The notes: a model not told the origin generated them from the sequence alone. 61,075 bases of DNA from Pelistega sp. (GCA_030538255.1 JAUNUI010000009.1:40524-101598), one strand, 5' to 3'. Shown: positions 1 through 10,650, counted from the first letter of the stretch. Translations and numbers: made by a program.

Positions 1-51
1 TATGGTTAGCTAAATATCAATTCAATAAGCTTGGCTTAGGGCGGTGACACC

Positions 52-79
52 GAAGGCTTCTAGTGGAAGGCTTCTAGTT
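52..79. repeat. 14-bp tandem duplication upstream of the efflux operon
   Basis: Two adjacent copies of GAAGGCTTCTAGT(G/T) with period 14. Each copy contains the palindrome GAAGGCTTC. It lies about 170 bp upstream of the adaptor start. An operator role is possible but unsupported. The rest of the first 248 bases shows no gene and no convincing promoter. Confidence 0.6.
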
Positions 80-248
80 CTGGCGTTTGATAAGTATCAT
101 CTTAGCTAGGATGGCCTAGGGTTTACGAGGATTTCTTGTTTCATAAAATTACTGTTTGACGAGATTTGCTACTACATGGGTAATAATACCGTCGGTAAAG
201 TAAAATATTCATACGTCCTTACAAAAATAACCCTCATAAGATATCCCG

Positions 249-1577
249 ATGCGTGCTTTCTCTAAATTTTTGCTCCTGATACTTCTGCTAGGGCTTGGTG
301 CAGGTGCTTATTACTATTGGCCTCAACTTAGCCAGGCCCTGGGCATTACTCCAGCGAATCAGTCGACTCCAGCAACTACGCCTAATGGGGCGAACTCAGC
401 GAGCACAGGTGCTGGTTCAGCAGGAGGCTCAAGAGCCGATTCCCCAGGCACATTAGGCTCAGGAAACGCATCAAGCTCAGAAAACGTATCAAGTCGTTCT
501 GGAGCAGGAAGTACTGGTGGCCAAGCGGGCCCCACAGGTGCTGGTGGCGGGCGTAGCGGCGCAGGTATGCGAACAGCCGTTAAAGCCGTGACCGTCCAAG
601 AGAAAACTATCCAAGCGAATGCCTCAAGTATTGGTACAGTCTTACCATCGCAGACCGTGATTGTGCGTAGCCAAGTGGATGGTCCGATTGTCTCGATTCA
701 TTTTGAAGAAGGGCAGATGGTGAAGCAAGGGGATGTCCTTTTCACCATTGATAAGCGCCCATTTGAGGTGGCTCTAAGTCAAGCGCAAGGCTCGCTGACT
801 CAAAATAGCGCGCGTTTAAATAATGCCCGCCAAGATCTTAAGCGCTATCAGACACTCTTTAAGCAAGATTCTATCGCGCGTCAGCAAGTTGATTCGCAGC
901 AGGCGCTAGTGCGAGAATATGAAGGAACGCATAAGAGCCTGCAAGCGGCGGTTGATCAAGCGAAGTTAAATCTAGAATATACCGAGGTCGTTGCGCCCAT
1001 GGATGGTCGTGTGGGTCTACGTAATGTTGATGTGGGTAACTTAACGAATGCGAGCAATACAGATGGTCTGGTGACGATTACCAAGACACAACCGATTGAT
1101 GTCAGCTTTGCCTTACCGCAACAATATATTGCCCAAGTGGCAGGGCGCTTCTATCAAGACCAACCCTTAGCTGTCAGTATTCTTAATCGTGATAATACCC
1201 AAGTACTCGCCGAAGGCACGCTGTTCTCGATGGACAATCAAATTGATGTCAGCACGGGGACCGTCAAGTTGAAGGCGCGATTTGCGAACCAAGACTACAG
1301 CCTTTTTCCTAATCAGTTTGTTAATGCACGCATTATTATTGAGCGAATTGAGAACGCTTTGGTGATTCCAAGTGATGCGATTCAATATGGTAATTTGGGT
1401 ACTTTCGTCTTCTTAATCAATCCTGAAGATAATAAAGTGCAGATGCAGACCATTCAGACCGGTGTGGTGGATAATGGCACGACCCAAGTGATCGAGGGCC
1501 TTAAGCTTGGCGACAAGATCGTGATTGAGGGTGTGGACCGACTGCGTAATGGCTCAACGGTAGAGATTATCCCGTGA
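249..1577 (+). CDS. mdtA: RND efflux periplasmic adaptor (MdtA-like, HlyD/MFP family)
   Basis: Periplasmic adaptor that links inner-membrane RND pumps to an outer-membrane channel. Residues 5-24 form one hydrophobic N-terminal anchor. Residues about 36-106 are a Gly/Ser/Ala/Thr-rich linker, unusually long for the family. From about residue 110 the lipoyl-like, alpha-hairpin and beta-barrel parts follow; recognisable segments are VIVRSQVDGPIVSIHFEEGQ and LNLEYTEVVAPMDGRVGLRN. The stop overlaps the GTG start of the first pump gene (GTGA), so the two are translationally coupled. Two RND genes follow in tandem, as in MdtABC systems. The substrate cannot be read from the sequence; the mdt name is by architecture. 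Confidence 0.88.
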   Translation: MRAFSKFLLLILLLGLGAGAYYYWPQLSQALGITPANQSTPATTPNGANSASTGAGSAGGSRADSPGTLGSGNASSSENVSSRSGAGSTGGQAGPTGAGGGRSGAGMRTAVKAVTVQEKTIQANASSIGTVLPSQTVIVRSQVDGPIVSIHFEEGQMVKQGDVLFTIDKRPFEVALSQAQGSLTQNSARLNNARQDLKRYQTLFKQDSIARQQVDSQQALVREYEGTHKSLQAAVDQAKLNLEYTEVVAPMDGRVGLRNVDVGNLTNASNTDGLVTITKTQPIDVSFALPQQYIAQVAGRFYQDQPLAVSILNRDNTQVLAEGTLFSMDNQIDVSTGTVKLKARFANQDYSLFPNQFVNARIIIERIENALVIPSDAIQYGNLGTFVFLINPEDNKVQMQTIQTGVVDNGTTQVIEGLKLGDKIVIEGVDRLRNGSTVEIIP

Positions 1578-4500
1578 ATTTTTCGCGCCAATTTATCCTT
1601 CGTCCAGTAGCCACGACTTTGCTGATGATTGCATTGGTCATCGGAGGTTTTTTAGGTTATAAACAACTGCCCGTATCGGCGCTACCTCAGGTAGACTATC
1701 CAACCATTCAAGTCTTAACGTATTACCCAGGCGCGGGACCCGAGGTCATGGAGTCTTTGGTGACGAGCCCATTGGAGCGGCAGTTCGCCCAGATGCCTGG
1801 TTTAAGCTTAATGCGATCGTCCAGCTCAGCAGGGATTTCGGTGATTACCTTACAATTCTCCTTGAATTTAGAGATGAGTGTGGCCGAGCAACAAGTACAG
1901 GCTTCTATGGATGGTGCGCGCAACCTCTTGCCTTCGGACTTACCCAGCCCGCCCGTGTATAACAAGGTGAATCCCGCTGATACGCCCGTCATGACGCTAG
2001 CGATTACTTCGCCTACCTTGCCCTTATATGAAGCGCGTGACTTGGTCGAGACACGGGTAGCGCAGAAAATTGCTCAAATTGAAGGAGTGGGTCTCGTCAG
2101 TATTTCTGGGGGGCAAAAGCCAGCGATTCGGGTTCAAGTCAATCCGCAAGCACTTGCGGCGAATAACTTAAGCTTGAATGATATTCGTAGTGCGATTAAT
2201 TCTGGCAATATTAATGCCCCTACGGGAACCTTCGATGGGCCACAGCGTTCGACCACGATTTATACCGATGGGCAATTGCGTAGCCCAGAACAATACAAAG
2301 AGTTAATCCTGCGCTATCAGGATGGCACCGCCTTGCGTCTACAGGATGTGGCGGATGTGGTGAATGATGCCGAAGATATTCGCCAAGCGGCTTGGGTGGG
2401 TACTACTTCAGCTATCTTATTAAATATTCAACGTCAGCCGAATGCGAATGTGATTCAGGTAGCGGAGCAAGTACATAGTCTATTGCCCAGCTTACAACAA
2501 AGTCTCCCTAGTTCCATTGGTCTAGAGGTCGTCTCAGATCGTACCGTCTCAGTTAAGCAATCCATTCAACATGTGCAGAATGAGATGCTGATGGCGATTG
2601 GCTTAGTGGTCTTGGTGACATTTGTATTCTTACGCAGCTTTAGTGCCACTGTGATTCCATCGGTAGTGGTGCCTTTATCGATTGTGGGCACCTTCGCCAT
2701 TATGTATTTCTTGGGCTTTAGCCTAAATAATCTGTCCTTAATGGCGCTGACCATTGCCACTGGTTTTGTGGTGGATGATGCGATTGTGATGATTGAGAAT
2801 ATTGCTCGTCATGTGGAGGAGGGTGAGTCACCCATGCAGGCGGCACTCAAGGGTGCGAAGGAAATAGGTTTCACCTTGATTTCATTAACCGTCTCTTTAG
2901 TGGCGGTTCTGATTCCCTTATTATTTATGGGGGATGTGATTGGTCGCTTATTTCGAGAGTTTGCCGTGACCTTAGCGATGGCGATTATGCTCTCCCTAGT
3001 CATTTCCTTGACCCTTACGCCGATGATGTGCGCACGTATGCTCAAACCTGAGCATGAGCAGAAGCAATCAGCGCTCGCCCGCTTCTTATCGCGCCAAATT
3101 GATCATGTGATTGTTGGCTATGACAAGTTACTCCAAGTGGTTTTGCGCCATCGCTTTCTGACGCTGATGGTGGCCATTGCGACGCTTGTGCTCACGGCAT
3201 TCATGTATATCGCCATTCCTAAGGGCTTCTTCCCCTCACAAGATGCAGGCATGATTCAGATTATTACTGAGTCACCGCAATCGGCTTCTTTCCGTAATGT
3301 TTCTGAGCGTCAGTTAAAAGTAGTCGAGGTGATTCAGCAAGACCCCGCGGTCGCGAGTGTTTCTTCGTTTGTTGGCGTGGATAGTAATAATGCTACCTTG
3401 AATACGGGACGTATCTTAGTGCAATTGCATACCGACCAAGCACGCGATGAGATGAGTGTGGTGATGCAGCGCTTAGAGGAAAGCTTAAGTCAGATTGATG
3501 GTATTCAGAGCTTTATGCAGGCGGTGCAAGACTTAACCATTGATACCCAACTCTCCAGAACCCAGTATCAGATGACCATGGGGGCAGTCGATAATCATCT
3601 CCTAGAGACCTGGGTGCCACGCTTTGTTGATGAAATTAAGCAAATCCCCGGGCTTTGGGGGGTAACTGATAATTTCCAGACCAATGCGGCCCAGTTGAAT
3701 GTGGTGCTAAATCGTGATCGTGCCAGTCAGCTAGGCGTGAGTATGTCGGCGGTGGACGAGGCTTTATATAATGCCTTCGGTCAGCGCTTGATTTCGACGA
3801 TTTTTACTCAGTCGGCACAATATCGTGTGATTCTTGAAGTGGCACCAAATTTCCGTCAAAGTCCCGCTGACTTAGAGTCAGTCTATGTACAAGGTCGCGA
3901 TGGCTTGATTCAATTGACGCAAATTGCCAGCATTGAACCTAGTCGTGCGCAATTAGAGATGCAGCGCTTACAGCAATTTCCAGCCGCTCTGATTTCATTT
4001 AATATTGAACCAGGTTATTCTTTATCGGAAATTACACCGCAGTTATTTGAAGTCGCCAAGCAGATTCAGATGCCTGCGACGATTGATTTGCAACTCCAGG
4101 GTTCTGCCTTAGCATTCGAGCAGTCTTTAAGTAATACCTTATGGTTATTATTGGCCGCCATCTTCACTATGTATATTGTCTTGGGCGTATTGTACGAGAG
4201 CTATATACATCCCGTCACGATTCTCTCTACCTTACCATCAGCCGCTGTCGGCGCCTTATTAGCCTTAATGCTAACCGACCGTGACCTTGATATGATTGGC
4301 ATTATCGGTATTATTCTCTTAATCGGTATTGTGAAGAAGAATGCGATTATGATGATTGACTTTGCCTTGCATGCTGAGCGAGAGCAAGGTTTGGCGCCAT
4401 TAGAGGCGATTCATCAAGCAGCGCTTTTGCGTTTTCGACCTATCTTAATGACCACTTTAGCGGCACTATTTGGGGCGATTCCGCTGATGCTTTCCACAGG

Positions 4501-4681
4501 AATGGGTTCGGAATTACGTCAACCCTTAGGTTTGGTTTTAGTGGGTGGCTTGCTCTGTAGTCAGTTGTTGACGATATTCACGACCCCAGTGATTTATTTA
4601 TACTTCGACCAATTGAGCCAACGCTTCAGGAGAACAGATTCATCTTCTCTATCGCCTGACGAGCCCGATAGAGGAGCATAG
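1574..4681 (+). CDS. mdtB: RND multidrug efflux permease, first subunit (MdtB-like)
   Basis: Inner-membrane RND transporter of 1035 aa, the usual length of the family. It has an N-terminal transmembrane helix, two large periplasmic loops and two groups of membrane helices. The proton-relay aspartates are present in GFVVDDAIVMIEN (D401/D402), and the conserved GIVKKNAIMMIDFA lies near the end. Translation starts at GTG, 4 nt inside the adaptor gene. The next RND gene begins 2 nt after this stop. MdtBC pumps work as heteromultimers, which the tandem arrangement suggests here. Substrate unknown. Confidence 0.9.
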   Translation: MNFSRQFILRPVATTLLMIALVIGGFLGYKQLPVSALPQVDYPTIQVLTYYPGAGPEVMESLVTSPLERQFAQMPGLSLMRSSSSAGISVITLQFSLNLEMSVAEQQVQASMDGARNLLPSDLPSPPVYNKVNPADTPVMTLAITSPTLPLYEARDLVETRVAQKIAQIEGVGLVSISGGQKPAIRVQVNPQALAANNLSLNDIRSAINSGNINAPTGTFDGPQRSTTIYTDGQLRSPEQYKELILRYQDGTALRLQDVADVVNDAEDIRQAAWVGTTSAILLNIQRQPNANVIQVAEQVHSLLPSLQQSLPSSIGLEVVSDRTVSVKQSIQHVQNEMLMAIGLVVLVTFVFLRSFSATVIPSVVVPLSIVGTFAIMYFLGFSLNNLSLMALTIATGFVVDDAIVMIENIARHVEEGESPMQAALKGAKEIGFTLISLTVSLVAVLIPLLFMGDVIGRLFREFAVTLAMAIMLSLVISLTLTPMMCARMLKPEHEQKQSALARFLSRQIDHVIVGYDKLLQVVLRHRFLTLMVAIATLVLTAFMYIAIPKGFFPSQDAGMIQIITESPQSASFRNVSERQLKVVEVIQQDPAVASVSSFVGVDSNNATLNTGRILVQLHTDQARDEMSVVMQRLEESLSQIDGIQSFMQAVQDLTIDTQLSRTQYQMTMGAVDNHLLETWVPRFVDEIKQIPGLWGVTDNFQTNAAQLNVVLNRDRASQLGVSMSAVDEALYNAFGQRLISTIFTQSAQYRVILEVAPNFRQSPADLESVYVQGRDGLIQLTQIASIEPSRAQLEMQRLQQFPAALISFNIEPGYSLSEITPQLFEVAKQIQMPATIDLQLQGSALAFEQSLSNTLWLLLAAIFTMYIVLGVLYESYIHPVTILSTLPSAAVGALLALMLTDRDLDMIGIIGIILLIGIVKKNAIMMIDFALHAEREQGLAPLEAIHQAALLRFRPILMTTLAALFGAIPLMLSTGMGSELRQPLGLVLVGGLLCSQLLTIFTTPVIYLYFDQLSQRFRRTDSSSLSPDEPDRGA

Positions 4682-4683
4682 AG

Positions 4684-7600
4684 ATGAGTTTCTCGCGGCC
4701 ATTTATCTATCGTCCTATTGCTACTGTCTTATTGGCATTTGCCATTAGTGTGATGGGGGTGTTTAGCTACATCTTCTTGCCCGTCGCACCCTTGCCGCAG
4801 ATGTCGATTCCCATGATTACGGTGAATGCCACGCTATCAGGAGCGAGTCCTGAGACCATGGCCTCTAGTGTGGCTACGCCGCTTGAGCGATCGTTGGGAA
4901 GCATTTCAGGTTTAAACTCTATGAGCTCTAATAGCTCTGAGGGGAGTAGCCGAATCTTCCTTGAATTCGCCATGAATAAGAACATTGACGATGCTGCCCG
5001 TGAGGTGCAAGGCGCGATTAATGCGGCTAGGCCTTTATTACCCAGTAGCATGCGTAATCCGCCTTCGTATCGGAAGATGAATCCTTCCTCCATGCCGGTG
5101 ATGGCCTTGGCCTTGACCTCAGATAGCCTAGATCAAGGTGTTCTCTACGATCTGGCTAGTTCAATTTTACAACCTAAAATCTCCCAGGTCGAAGGTGTGG
5201 GAGAGGTGACCATTGGTGGCGGATCTCTGCCTGCCGTTCGCGTCGATATTAATCCTTATGCTTTAGCTTCGTACAATATTACGGTTGAGCAATTACGCAG
5301 TACGATTCAACGCGCCAATACCCTTTTACCCAATGGTTTTATTGAGAACGATGAGCTACGATGGCAGATTAAATCCAATGGTAAGCTTGAGAAAGCGCGT
5401 GACTTTCGTGACTTGATTATTCATTGGGATAATGGCCAAGCCTTGCGCCTGAAAGATGTGGCGAATGTTTATGATTATATTGAGAGCGAGTTTAATAGCG
5501 GCTTCTTTAATGATAAGAAAGCCGTGATTATGATGATTCGCCGAGAAGAATCGGCGAATATTATTAAGACCGTTGATACGATTAAGGCGGACCTTGATGC
5601 CTATCGTGAGTTGCTACCGCCACAAGCAGAGTTAAGCTTAGTGCAAGACCGTACCCCCAGTATTCGCGCTACTTTGTATGAAGCTGAATTAACCTTATTG
5701 ATTGCGATTGGCTTAGTGATTGGGGTGGTATGGCTGTTCTTAGGGAGAATGCGGGCGACCTTAATTCCTGCCATCTCAGTGCCCGTCTCCTTGCTGGGTA
5801 CCTTTATCATTATTTATTTTCTCGGCTATTCACTCAATACGATTTCCCTTATGGCCTTTATTGTGGCGACGGGTTTTGTGGTGGATGATTCAATCGTCGT
5901 GCTAGAAAATATTATGCGGCATATTGAGAAGGGTGAACGACCCTTAGCGGCCGCTTTAAAGGGTGCGCGAGAAGTGGGTTTCACTGTGATTAGTATGAGT
6001 TTGTCGCTGATTGCTGTATTTATACCCTTGCTCCTAATGCAAAATCTCTTAGGGCAATTGTTTAAAGAGTTTGCCGTGACCTTATCCGTGGCAATTTTAG
6101 TTTCCTTAGTCGTGTCTTTAACGCTGACGCCTAGTTTATGTGCGCGTTGGTTACGTGCGGAAGACGAGGAGACGCCGCGTAAAAATTTTATTATCCGTGG
6201 CTTTGATTATTTCTTTAGTCGGCTATTAAGTGGCTATAGAAAAACCTTAGCTTGGGCTTTACGCTTTAAATTTCTTACGCTCTTGGTGTTTTTCATTACT
6301 ATCGGCTTAAATATATTTATGTTTATAGCGATACCTAAGGGTTTCTTTCCGCAACAAGATACGGGTATGGTAATGGGCTTCTTCCGGGTAGACCAGGGTA
6401 CTTCTTATCAGGCGATGGTGAGTAAACTCGATTACTATCGTGAAGTGATTATGCAAGATCCGAATGTGGAACGCGTGATGGGTTATGCGGGTGGTCGTGG
6501 TGGCTCTAATACAAGTTTTTTAATGCTTCAACTAAAGCCCGTTGAGGAGCGCGATCTTAACGCACAGCAAGTGATTGATAATTTGCGGCGTAAATTTGGT
6601 CCTGTTCCTGGTGTTCAGCTCTCCTTAGTCGCTCAGCAAGATATTCGGGCCGGCGGCGGTCCACCTGGTGGCTCAAGTGGTTCTTACGACTTAAGTTTGC
6701 GTGCTAGTGACTTAGATGTGCTGCGCGAATGGGCACCGCGGGTGCAACAGGCGATGGCGCAATTACCAGAGTTGAATGATGTGATGCAAGCCGCTGAGGA
6801 TAGGGGTAGGCGGATTGAGTTATTCGTTGACCGTGAAGCAGCCAAGCGTCTTGGCATAGAGATGAATTTAATTACCCAGACCTTGGGTTCTTACTTTGGG
6901 CGTGCGCAAGTGTCGACGCTGTATAGTGATCTGAATCAATACTATGTGATTATGAGTGTGGCACGTGATTATTCACAAGATCCCGAGATTCTGAATGAGA
7001 TTACCTTGGTCAATAATCAGGGTATACAAGTGCCCTTAAGTGCTGTCGCCCAGTTAGGTCTAGGCAATGCCCCCTTAAGTGTGCGTCACCAGGGTTTAAT
7101 GGTCTCCGACTCGATTTCCTATAACTTAGCGCCTGATGTCACCTTAGACCAAGCGCTGCAGGCAGTTAATCGGGCAGTGGAGAGAATTTCCTTACCGACC
7201 AATTTAATTCAGGCAGACCCTAGCGGCAATGCGATGATGTTCCAACAAAGTACTGCCCAGATGCCTTGGTTAATTCTGGGCGCGATTGTGGTGATGTATT
7301 TAGTGCTCGGTGTACTCTATGAAAGTTATATCTTACCGCTCACTATCCTCTCTACCTTACCCTCAGCGGGCCTAGGCGCATTGTTGGCCTTAATGATGGT
7401 GAATATGGAGTTCAGCCTGATTGCCTTAATTGGGGTATTCTTATTAATTGGTATTGTGAAGAAAAATGCGATTATGATGGTGGACTTTGCGGCGACGCGT
7501 GAACGAGAGTTTGGTGATAGTCCAGAAGAGGCGATTTATCAAGCTTGTTTAGTGCGCTTTAGGCCGATTATGATGACTACCGTAGCAGCGATTTTTGGTG

Positions 7601-7800
7601 CTGTGCCATTGGTTGTAGCAACTGGGGCTGGGGTTGAGTTGCGTCAACCCTTAGGTGTGGCGATTGTCGGTGGCTTAGTCTTGAGTCAACTGTTGACTTT
7701 GTATTCCACGCCCGTGATTTATTTGTTTTTAGAAAAAATGCGTCGTCGCTTTAAGCGTAAATCAGTGGCGACAAGTATAGCGACAAGTGAAACGGTATGA
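4684..7800 (+). CDS. mdtC: RND multidrug efflux permease, second subunit (MdtC-like)
   Basis: Second RND permease, 1038 aa, paralogous to the preceding gene. The relay pair is retained in GFVVDDSIVVLEN (D401/D402), and GIVKKNAIMMVDFA is present. The periplasmic loop near residues 655-665 contains a Gly-rich stretch (AGGGPPGGSSGS). The upstream gap is only 2 nt and an outer-membrane factor follows after 67 nt, so all four genes probably form one transcript. Likely forms a mixed trimer with the first permease. Confidence 0.9.
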   Translation: MSFSRPFIYRPIATVLLAFAISVMGVFSYIFLPVAPLPQMSIPMITVNATLSGASPETMASSVATPLERSLGSISGLNSMSSNSSEGSSRIFLEFAMNKNIDDAAREVQGAINAARPLLPSSMRNPPSYRKMNPSSMPVMALALTSDSLDQGVLYDLASSILQPKISQVEGVGEVTIGGGSLPAVRVDINPYALASYNITVEQLRSTIQRANTLLPNGFIENDELRWQIKSNGKLEKARDFRDLIIHWDNGQALRLKDVANVYDYIESEFNSGFFNDKKAVIMMIRREESANIIKTVDTIKADLDAYRELLPPQAELSLVQDRTPSIRATLYEAELTLLIAIGLVIGVVWLFLGRMRATLIPAISVPVSLLGTFIIIYFLGYSLNTISLMAFIVATGFVVDDSIVVLENIMRHIEKGERPLAAALKGAREVGFTVISMSLSLIAVFIPLLLMQNLLGQLFKEFAVTLSVAILVSLVVSLTLTPSLCARWLRAEDEETPRKNFIIRGFDYFFSRLLSGYRKTLAWALRFKFLTLLVFFITIGLNIFMFIAIPKGFFPQQDTGMVMGFFRVDQGTSYQAMVSKLDYYREVIMQDPNVERVMGYAGGRGGSNTSFLMLQLKPVEERDLNAQQVIDNLRRKFGPVPGVQLSLVAQQDIRAGGGPPGGSSGSYDLSLRASDLDVLREWAPRVQQAMAQLPELNDVMQAAEDRGRRIELFVDREAAKRLGIEMNLITQTLGSYFGRAQVSTLYSDLNQYYVIMSVARDYSQDPEILNEITLVNNQGIQVPLSAVAQLGLGNAPLSVRHQGLMVSDSISYNLAPDVTLDQALQAVNRAVERISLPTNLIQADPSGNAMMFQQSTAQMPWLILGAIVVMYLVLGVLYESYILPLTILSTLPSAGLGALLALMMVNMEFSLIALIGVFLLIGIVKKNAIMMVDFAATREREFGDSPEEAIYQACLVRFRPIMMTTVAAIFGAVPLVVATGAGVELRQPLGVAIVGGLVLSQLLTLYSTPVIYLFLEKMRRRFKRKSVATSIATSETV

Positions 7801-7867
7801 GTTATCTCGAGTCTCATCGTCGCTCAGCACTGCATATTAGCCATTAGGTAGAGAGCAGAAGGATTAT

Positions 7868-9418
7868 ATGGATTTTCTAAGATTCCCTCGCAGGACTATG
7901 AGTAATGTTAGCCAATCTGGCATTGAGACTAAGAGTCGTCTGAACGTATTACCATTTCCGCGCAGTACGGCAAGTGTTGCTTTAAGTCTGATCTTAAGTG
8001 CCTGTGCGGTGGGGCCTGACTATGTGCAAGCCCCTCCACTTGAAATTGGTACTGACTATAAAGCGACTCAGTTAAGCGATTGGCAGCAAGTCTCAGTACC
8101 TGATGACTTACGTTATAAAGACTGGTGGCTACGCTTTCAAGACGAGCAATTAAACCAGTTAATGCAAGAGTTAAATAGCTCCAACTTGCGCATTGCTCAA
8201 GCCTTAGCGCAGTTTGAGGCTGCTGTGGCAGGTGCACGTGGGGCTCGCGCTAATTTATTTCCAAGCCTAGGCACGAATGCGAATTTGAATCGCGCTGGTG
8301 GTTCAGGCCAAGACCCAGCGAATACCTATACTGCCAGTGGCACCTTAAGTTGGGAAGTGGATCTCTGGGGGCGGGTGCGGCGTCAAGTAGAGTCTGGTAA
8401 TTATACTGCCCAAGCCGCCGCAGCAGACCTCGCTGATATGCGCTTAAGCATGCAAGCTCAATTAGCTAAAGACTACTTTAGCTTGCGTATGACGGATGAG
8501 CAGAGTGCGCTCTTAGGACGTATTGTTCAAGCCTATGAACGTTCGGTGCGCATGAACCAAAATCGTTATGAGCAAGGGGTTGCTGCACGTGCCGATGTCG
8601 TCAGTGCCACGGCTCAGTTGGAGAATGCCCGTGCCCAAGCAATTAATATTCGTGCTCAACGACAACAATTAGAGAGCTCAATTGCGGTCTTATTGGGCCG
8701 TGCGCCAGTGAATTTCTCCTTACCTGCACAAGCTTTCAGTGTGCAAGTGCCAGCCGTGCCTACGGTCCTACCTAGCAGCTTATTGGTACGTCGCCCAGAT
8801 ATTGCCTCGGCCGAGCGCCGAGTCGCCAGTGCCAATGCTGATATCGGTGTGGCGCAAGCGGCCTGGTTCCCTAGTCTGAATCTCTCAGCCAATGGCGGTC
8901 TGCGCCATAGTAATTTTGCTGATTGGTTATCTTCACCGCTGAATTTCTGGTCGCTCGGACCCCAATTAGCCTTGGCTATTTTCGATGGTGGTGCGCGACA
9001 AGCCTCAGTCGATACGAGCAAGGCCCAGTATCGTGCCCAAGTGGCTAATTATCGCCAAACTGTCTTAACCGCCCTGAAAGAAGTTGAGGATGGTATGACC
9101 TTGATGAGCGTATTAAGAGAGCAACAAGCGGTACAAAGCCGAGCCTTGGCTGCTGCACGAGAGTCGCTAACGATTACACGCAATCAGTATCAAGCTGGTT
9201 TAATTGATTACTTAAGTGTGACTCAAGTCGAAAATACTGCTTATAATACAGAAATCACCGCCTTGCAATTAATGAGTCAGCGCTTAAATGCGGCTGTCGA
9301 TTTGCTAATGGCCTTAGGTGGTGGGTGGGAAGTCCCTGGTACCTCGCCGTATAGCGTAGTGAGTGCAGCTGCGGCAAGTAGTGAGGCAAGTGAATTGCCT
9401 AGTGAGCAGGCGCAATAA
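7868..9418 (+). CDS. Outer-membrane efflux lipoprotein (NodT/OprM family)
   Basis: Outer-membrane channel subunit of the efflux system. The N-terminus carries a signal with lipobox LSAC, Cys46 being the predicted lipidated residue. The mature protein has the two TolC-type coiled-coil repeats, with the NodT hallmarks SLLVRRPDIASAERR and GVAQAAWFPSLNLSANG. The chosen ATG has AGAAGGA a few bases upstream (7857-7863); Met11 is an alternative that gives a more normal signal peptide. The end is Ala/Ser/Glu-rich. Last gene of the operon. Confidence 0.88.
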   Translation: MDFLRFPRRTMSNVSQSGIETKSRLNVLPFPRSTASVALSLILSACAVGPDYVQAPPLEIGTDYKATQLSDWQQVSVPDDLRYKDWWLRFQDEQLNQLMQELNSSNLRIAQALAQFEAAVAGARGARANLFPSLGTNANLNRAGGSGQDPANTYTASGTLSWEVDLWGRVRRQVESGNYTAQAAAADLADMRLSMQAQLAKDYFSLRMTDEQSALLGRIVQAYERSVRMNQNRYEQGVAARADVVSATAQLENARAQAINIRAQRQQLESSIAVLLGRAPVNFSLPAQAFSVQVPAVPTVLPSSLLVRRPDIASAERRVASANADIGVAQAAWFPSLNLSANGGLRHSNFADWLSSPLNFWSLGPQLALAIFDGGARQASVDTSKAQYRAQVANYRQTVLTALKEVEDGMTLMSVLREQQAVQSRALAAARESLTITRNQYQAGLIDYLSVTQVENTAYNTEITALQLMSQRLNAAVDLLMALGGGWEVPGTSPYSVVSAAAASSEASELPSEQAQ

Positions 9419-9562
9419 TTTTCGAGAATTTGTTGCATGTATTCGTGCAACATAATGACCGAAGTATTCAGTATATAAGTGCTTGAGCGTACAATGGCTT
9501 ATGCCGTTTAGCAAATACTCACGCCGCGACGCCAATGAATAATATTTTTATAGTGAAAGATC

Positions 9563-10501
9563 ATGCCATTTTTTAAATGTGAATCTAATCATCCGATCAG
9601 CTTCGACCAAGAGGAAATCGTCTGTGGTCTGCGTGAGGCGCGTCGCAAGTGGCGTACTCAGCAAGATCGCTTACACGAGGTGGGAGGGCGTCATCTGCCT
9701 TCACCGAGTATGATTGATGAGGCGATGTCACAATTAAGTGGTGCTCTATTCCCGATGCGCTTGGGGCCTGATGATCTGCTCCTGGAGAACGAAGATTTCT
9801 ATGTGGGTTATACCATTGGTCTAGCCCTCAACACCTTATTGACCCAAGTGAAATATGAGGTGCATCACCATAATCGTAATAAAGAAATCGACTCCGAAGA
9901 GTTGAATGCGCAAGCCTCAGATATTGTACGCACCTTCGCCAAGTCCTTACCACGTATCCGTACCTTACTCGATACCGATGTTTTGGCGGCCTATGCGGGC
10001 GACCCAGCCGCACGTAGTGTGGATGAGATTTTGCTCTGCTATCCAGGCATTCGCGCCATGATTTATCACCGTATTGCGCATGAGTTCTATCGCTTGGGGG
10101 CAACCTTAACCGCACGTATTATTTCTGAACTCTCGCATAGTGCGACGGGTATTGATATTCATCCAGGCGCACAAATTGGTGCGGGCTTTTTTATCGACCA
10201 TGGCACAGGTGTCGTGATTGGTGAAACATGTATTATTGGTGAGCGTGTGCGTGTGTATCAGGCCGTGACCTTAGGCGCCAAGAGTTTCTCAGCGGATGAT
10301 GATGGTAATCTACATAAGGGCCTACCACGTCACCCGATTGTTGAAGATGATGTGGTGATTTACGCTAGCGCGACGATTCTAGGCCGTATCACGATTGGTA
10401 AGGGCGCGATTATTGGCGGCAATACCTGGATTACTAAGGATGTGCCTCCAGGTGAATTCGTCACTGTACTGAGTGGATCTGCGAAGAATGGTAGTTTTTA
10501 A
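9563..10501 (+). CDS. cysE: Serine O-acetyltransferase
   Basis: Acetylates L-serine with acetyl-CoA to O-acetylserine, the first step of cysteine synthesis. The 312-aa protein has an N-terminal helical domain and a C-terminal left-handed beta-helix with hexapeptide repeats. Visible motifs are IDIHPGAQIGAGFFIDHGTG and GVVIGET, with the catalytic-type His/Asp in the first. It is longer than the E. coli enzyme (273 aa) because of the N-terminal part, as in the EpsC-type long form. It stands alone between the efflux operon and a minus-strand cluster. A small hairpin (9431-9437 with 9446-9452) precedes it, without a T-tract. Confidence 0.88.
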   Translation: MPFFKCESNHPISFDQEEIVCGLREARRKWRTQQDRLHEVGGRHLPSPSMIDEAMSQLSGALFPMRLGPDDLLLENEDFYVGYTIGLALNTLLTQVKYEVHHHNRNKEIDSEELNAQASDIVRTFAKSLPRIRTLLDTDVLAAYAGDPAARSVDEILLCYPGIRAMIYHRIAHEFYRLGATLTARIISELSHSATGIDIHPGAQIGAGFFIDHGTGVVIGETCIIGERVRVYQAVTLGAKSFSADDDGNLHKGLPRHPIVEDDVVIYASATILGRITIGKGAIIGGNTWITKDVPPGEFVTVLSGSAKNGSF

Positions 10502-10650
10502 GGGGTGTTAGGAGCTAGTGGGCTCCTATTACTCTACTTTGACGTCATCACCGCCCTAACGGTGATGAGAATACGACTATCACAGTGATTGCAGGGCTCA
10601 TTGGAACAGGGGTAGGTAGCTAGTACAGGCAACCCTCCCTTGCTACTCAA

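Noticed and set aside
10511-10567. Hairpins after cysE (GGAGC/GCTCC and CATCACCG/CGGTGATG) as a terminator
   Set aside because: The stems are real, but neither has a T-tract, so I do not call them an intrinsic terminator.
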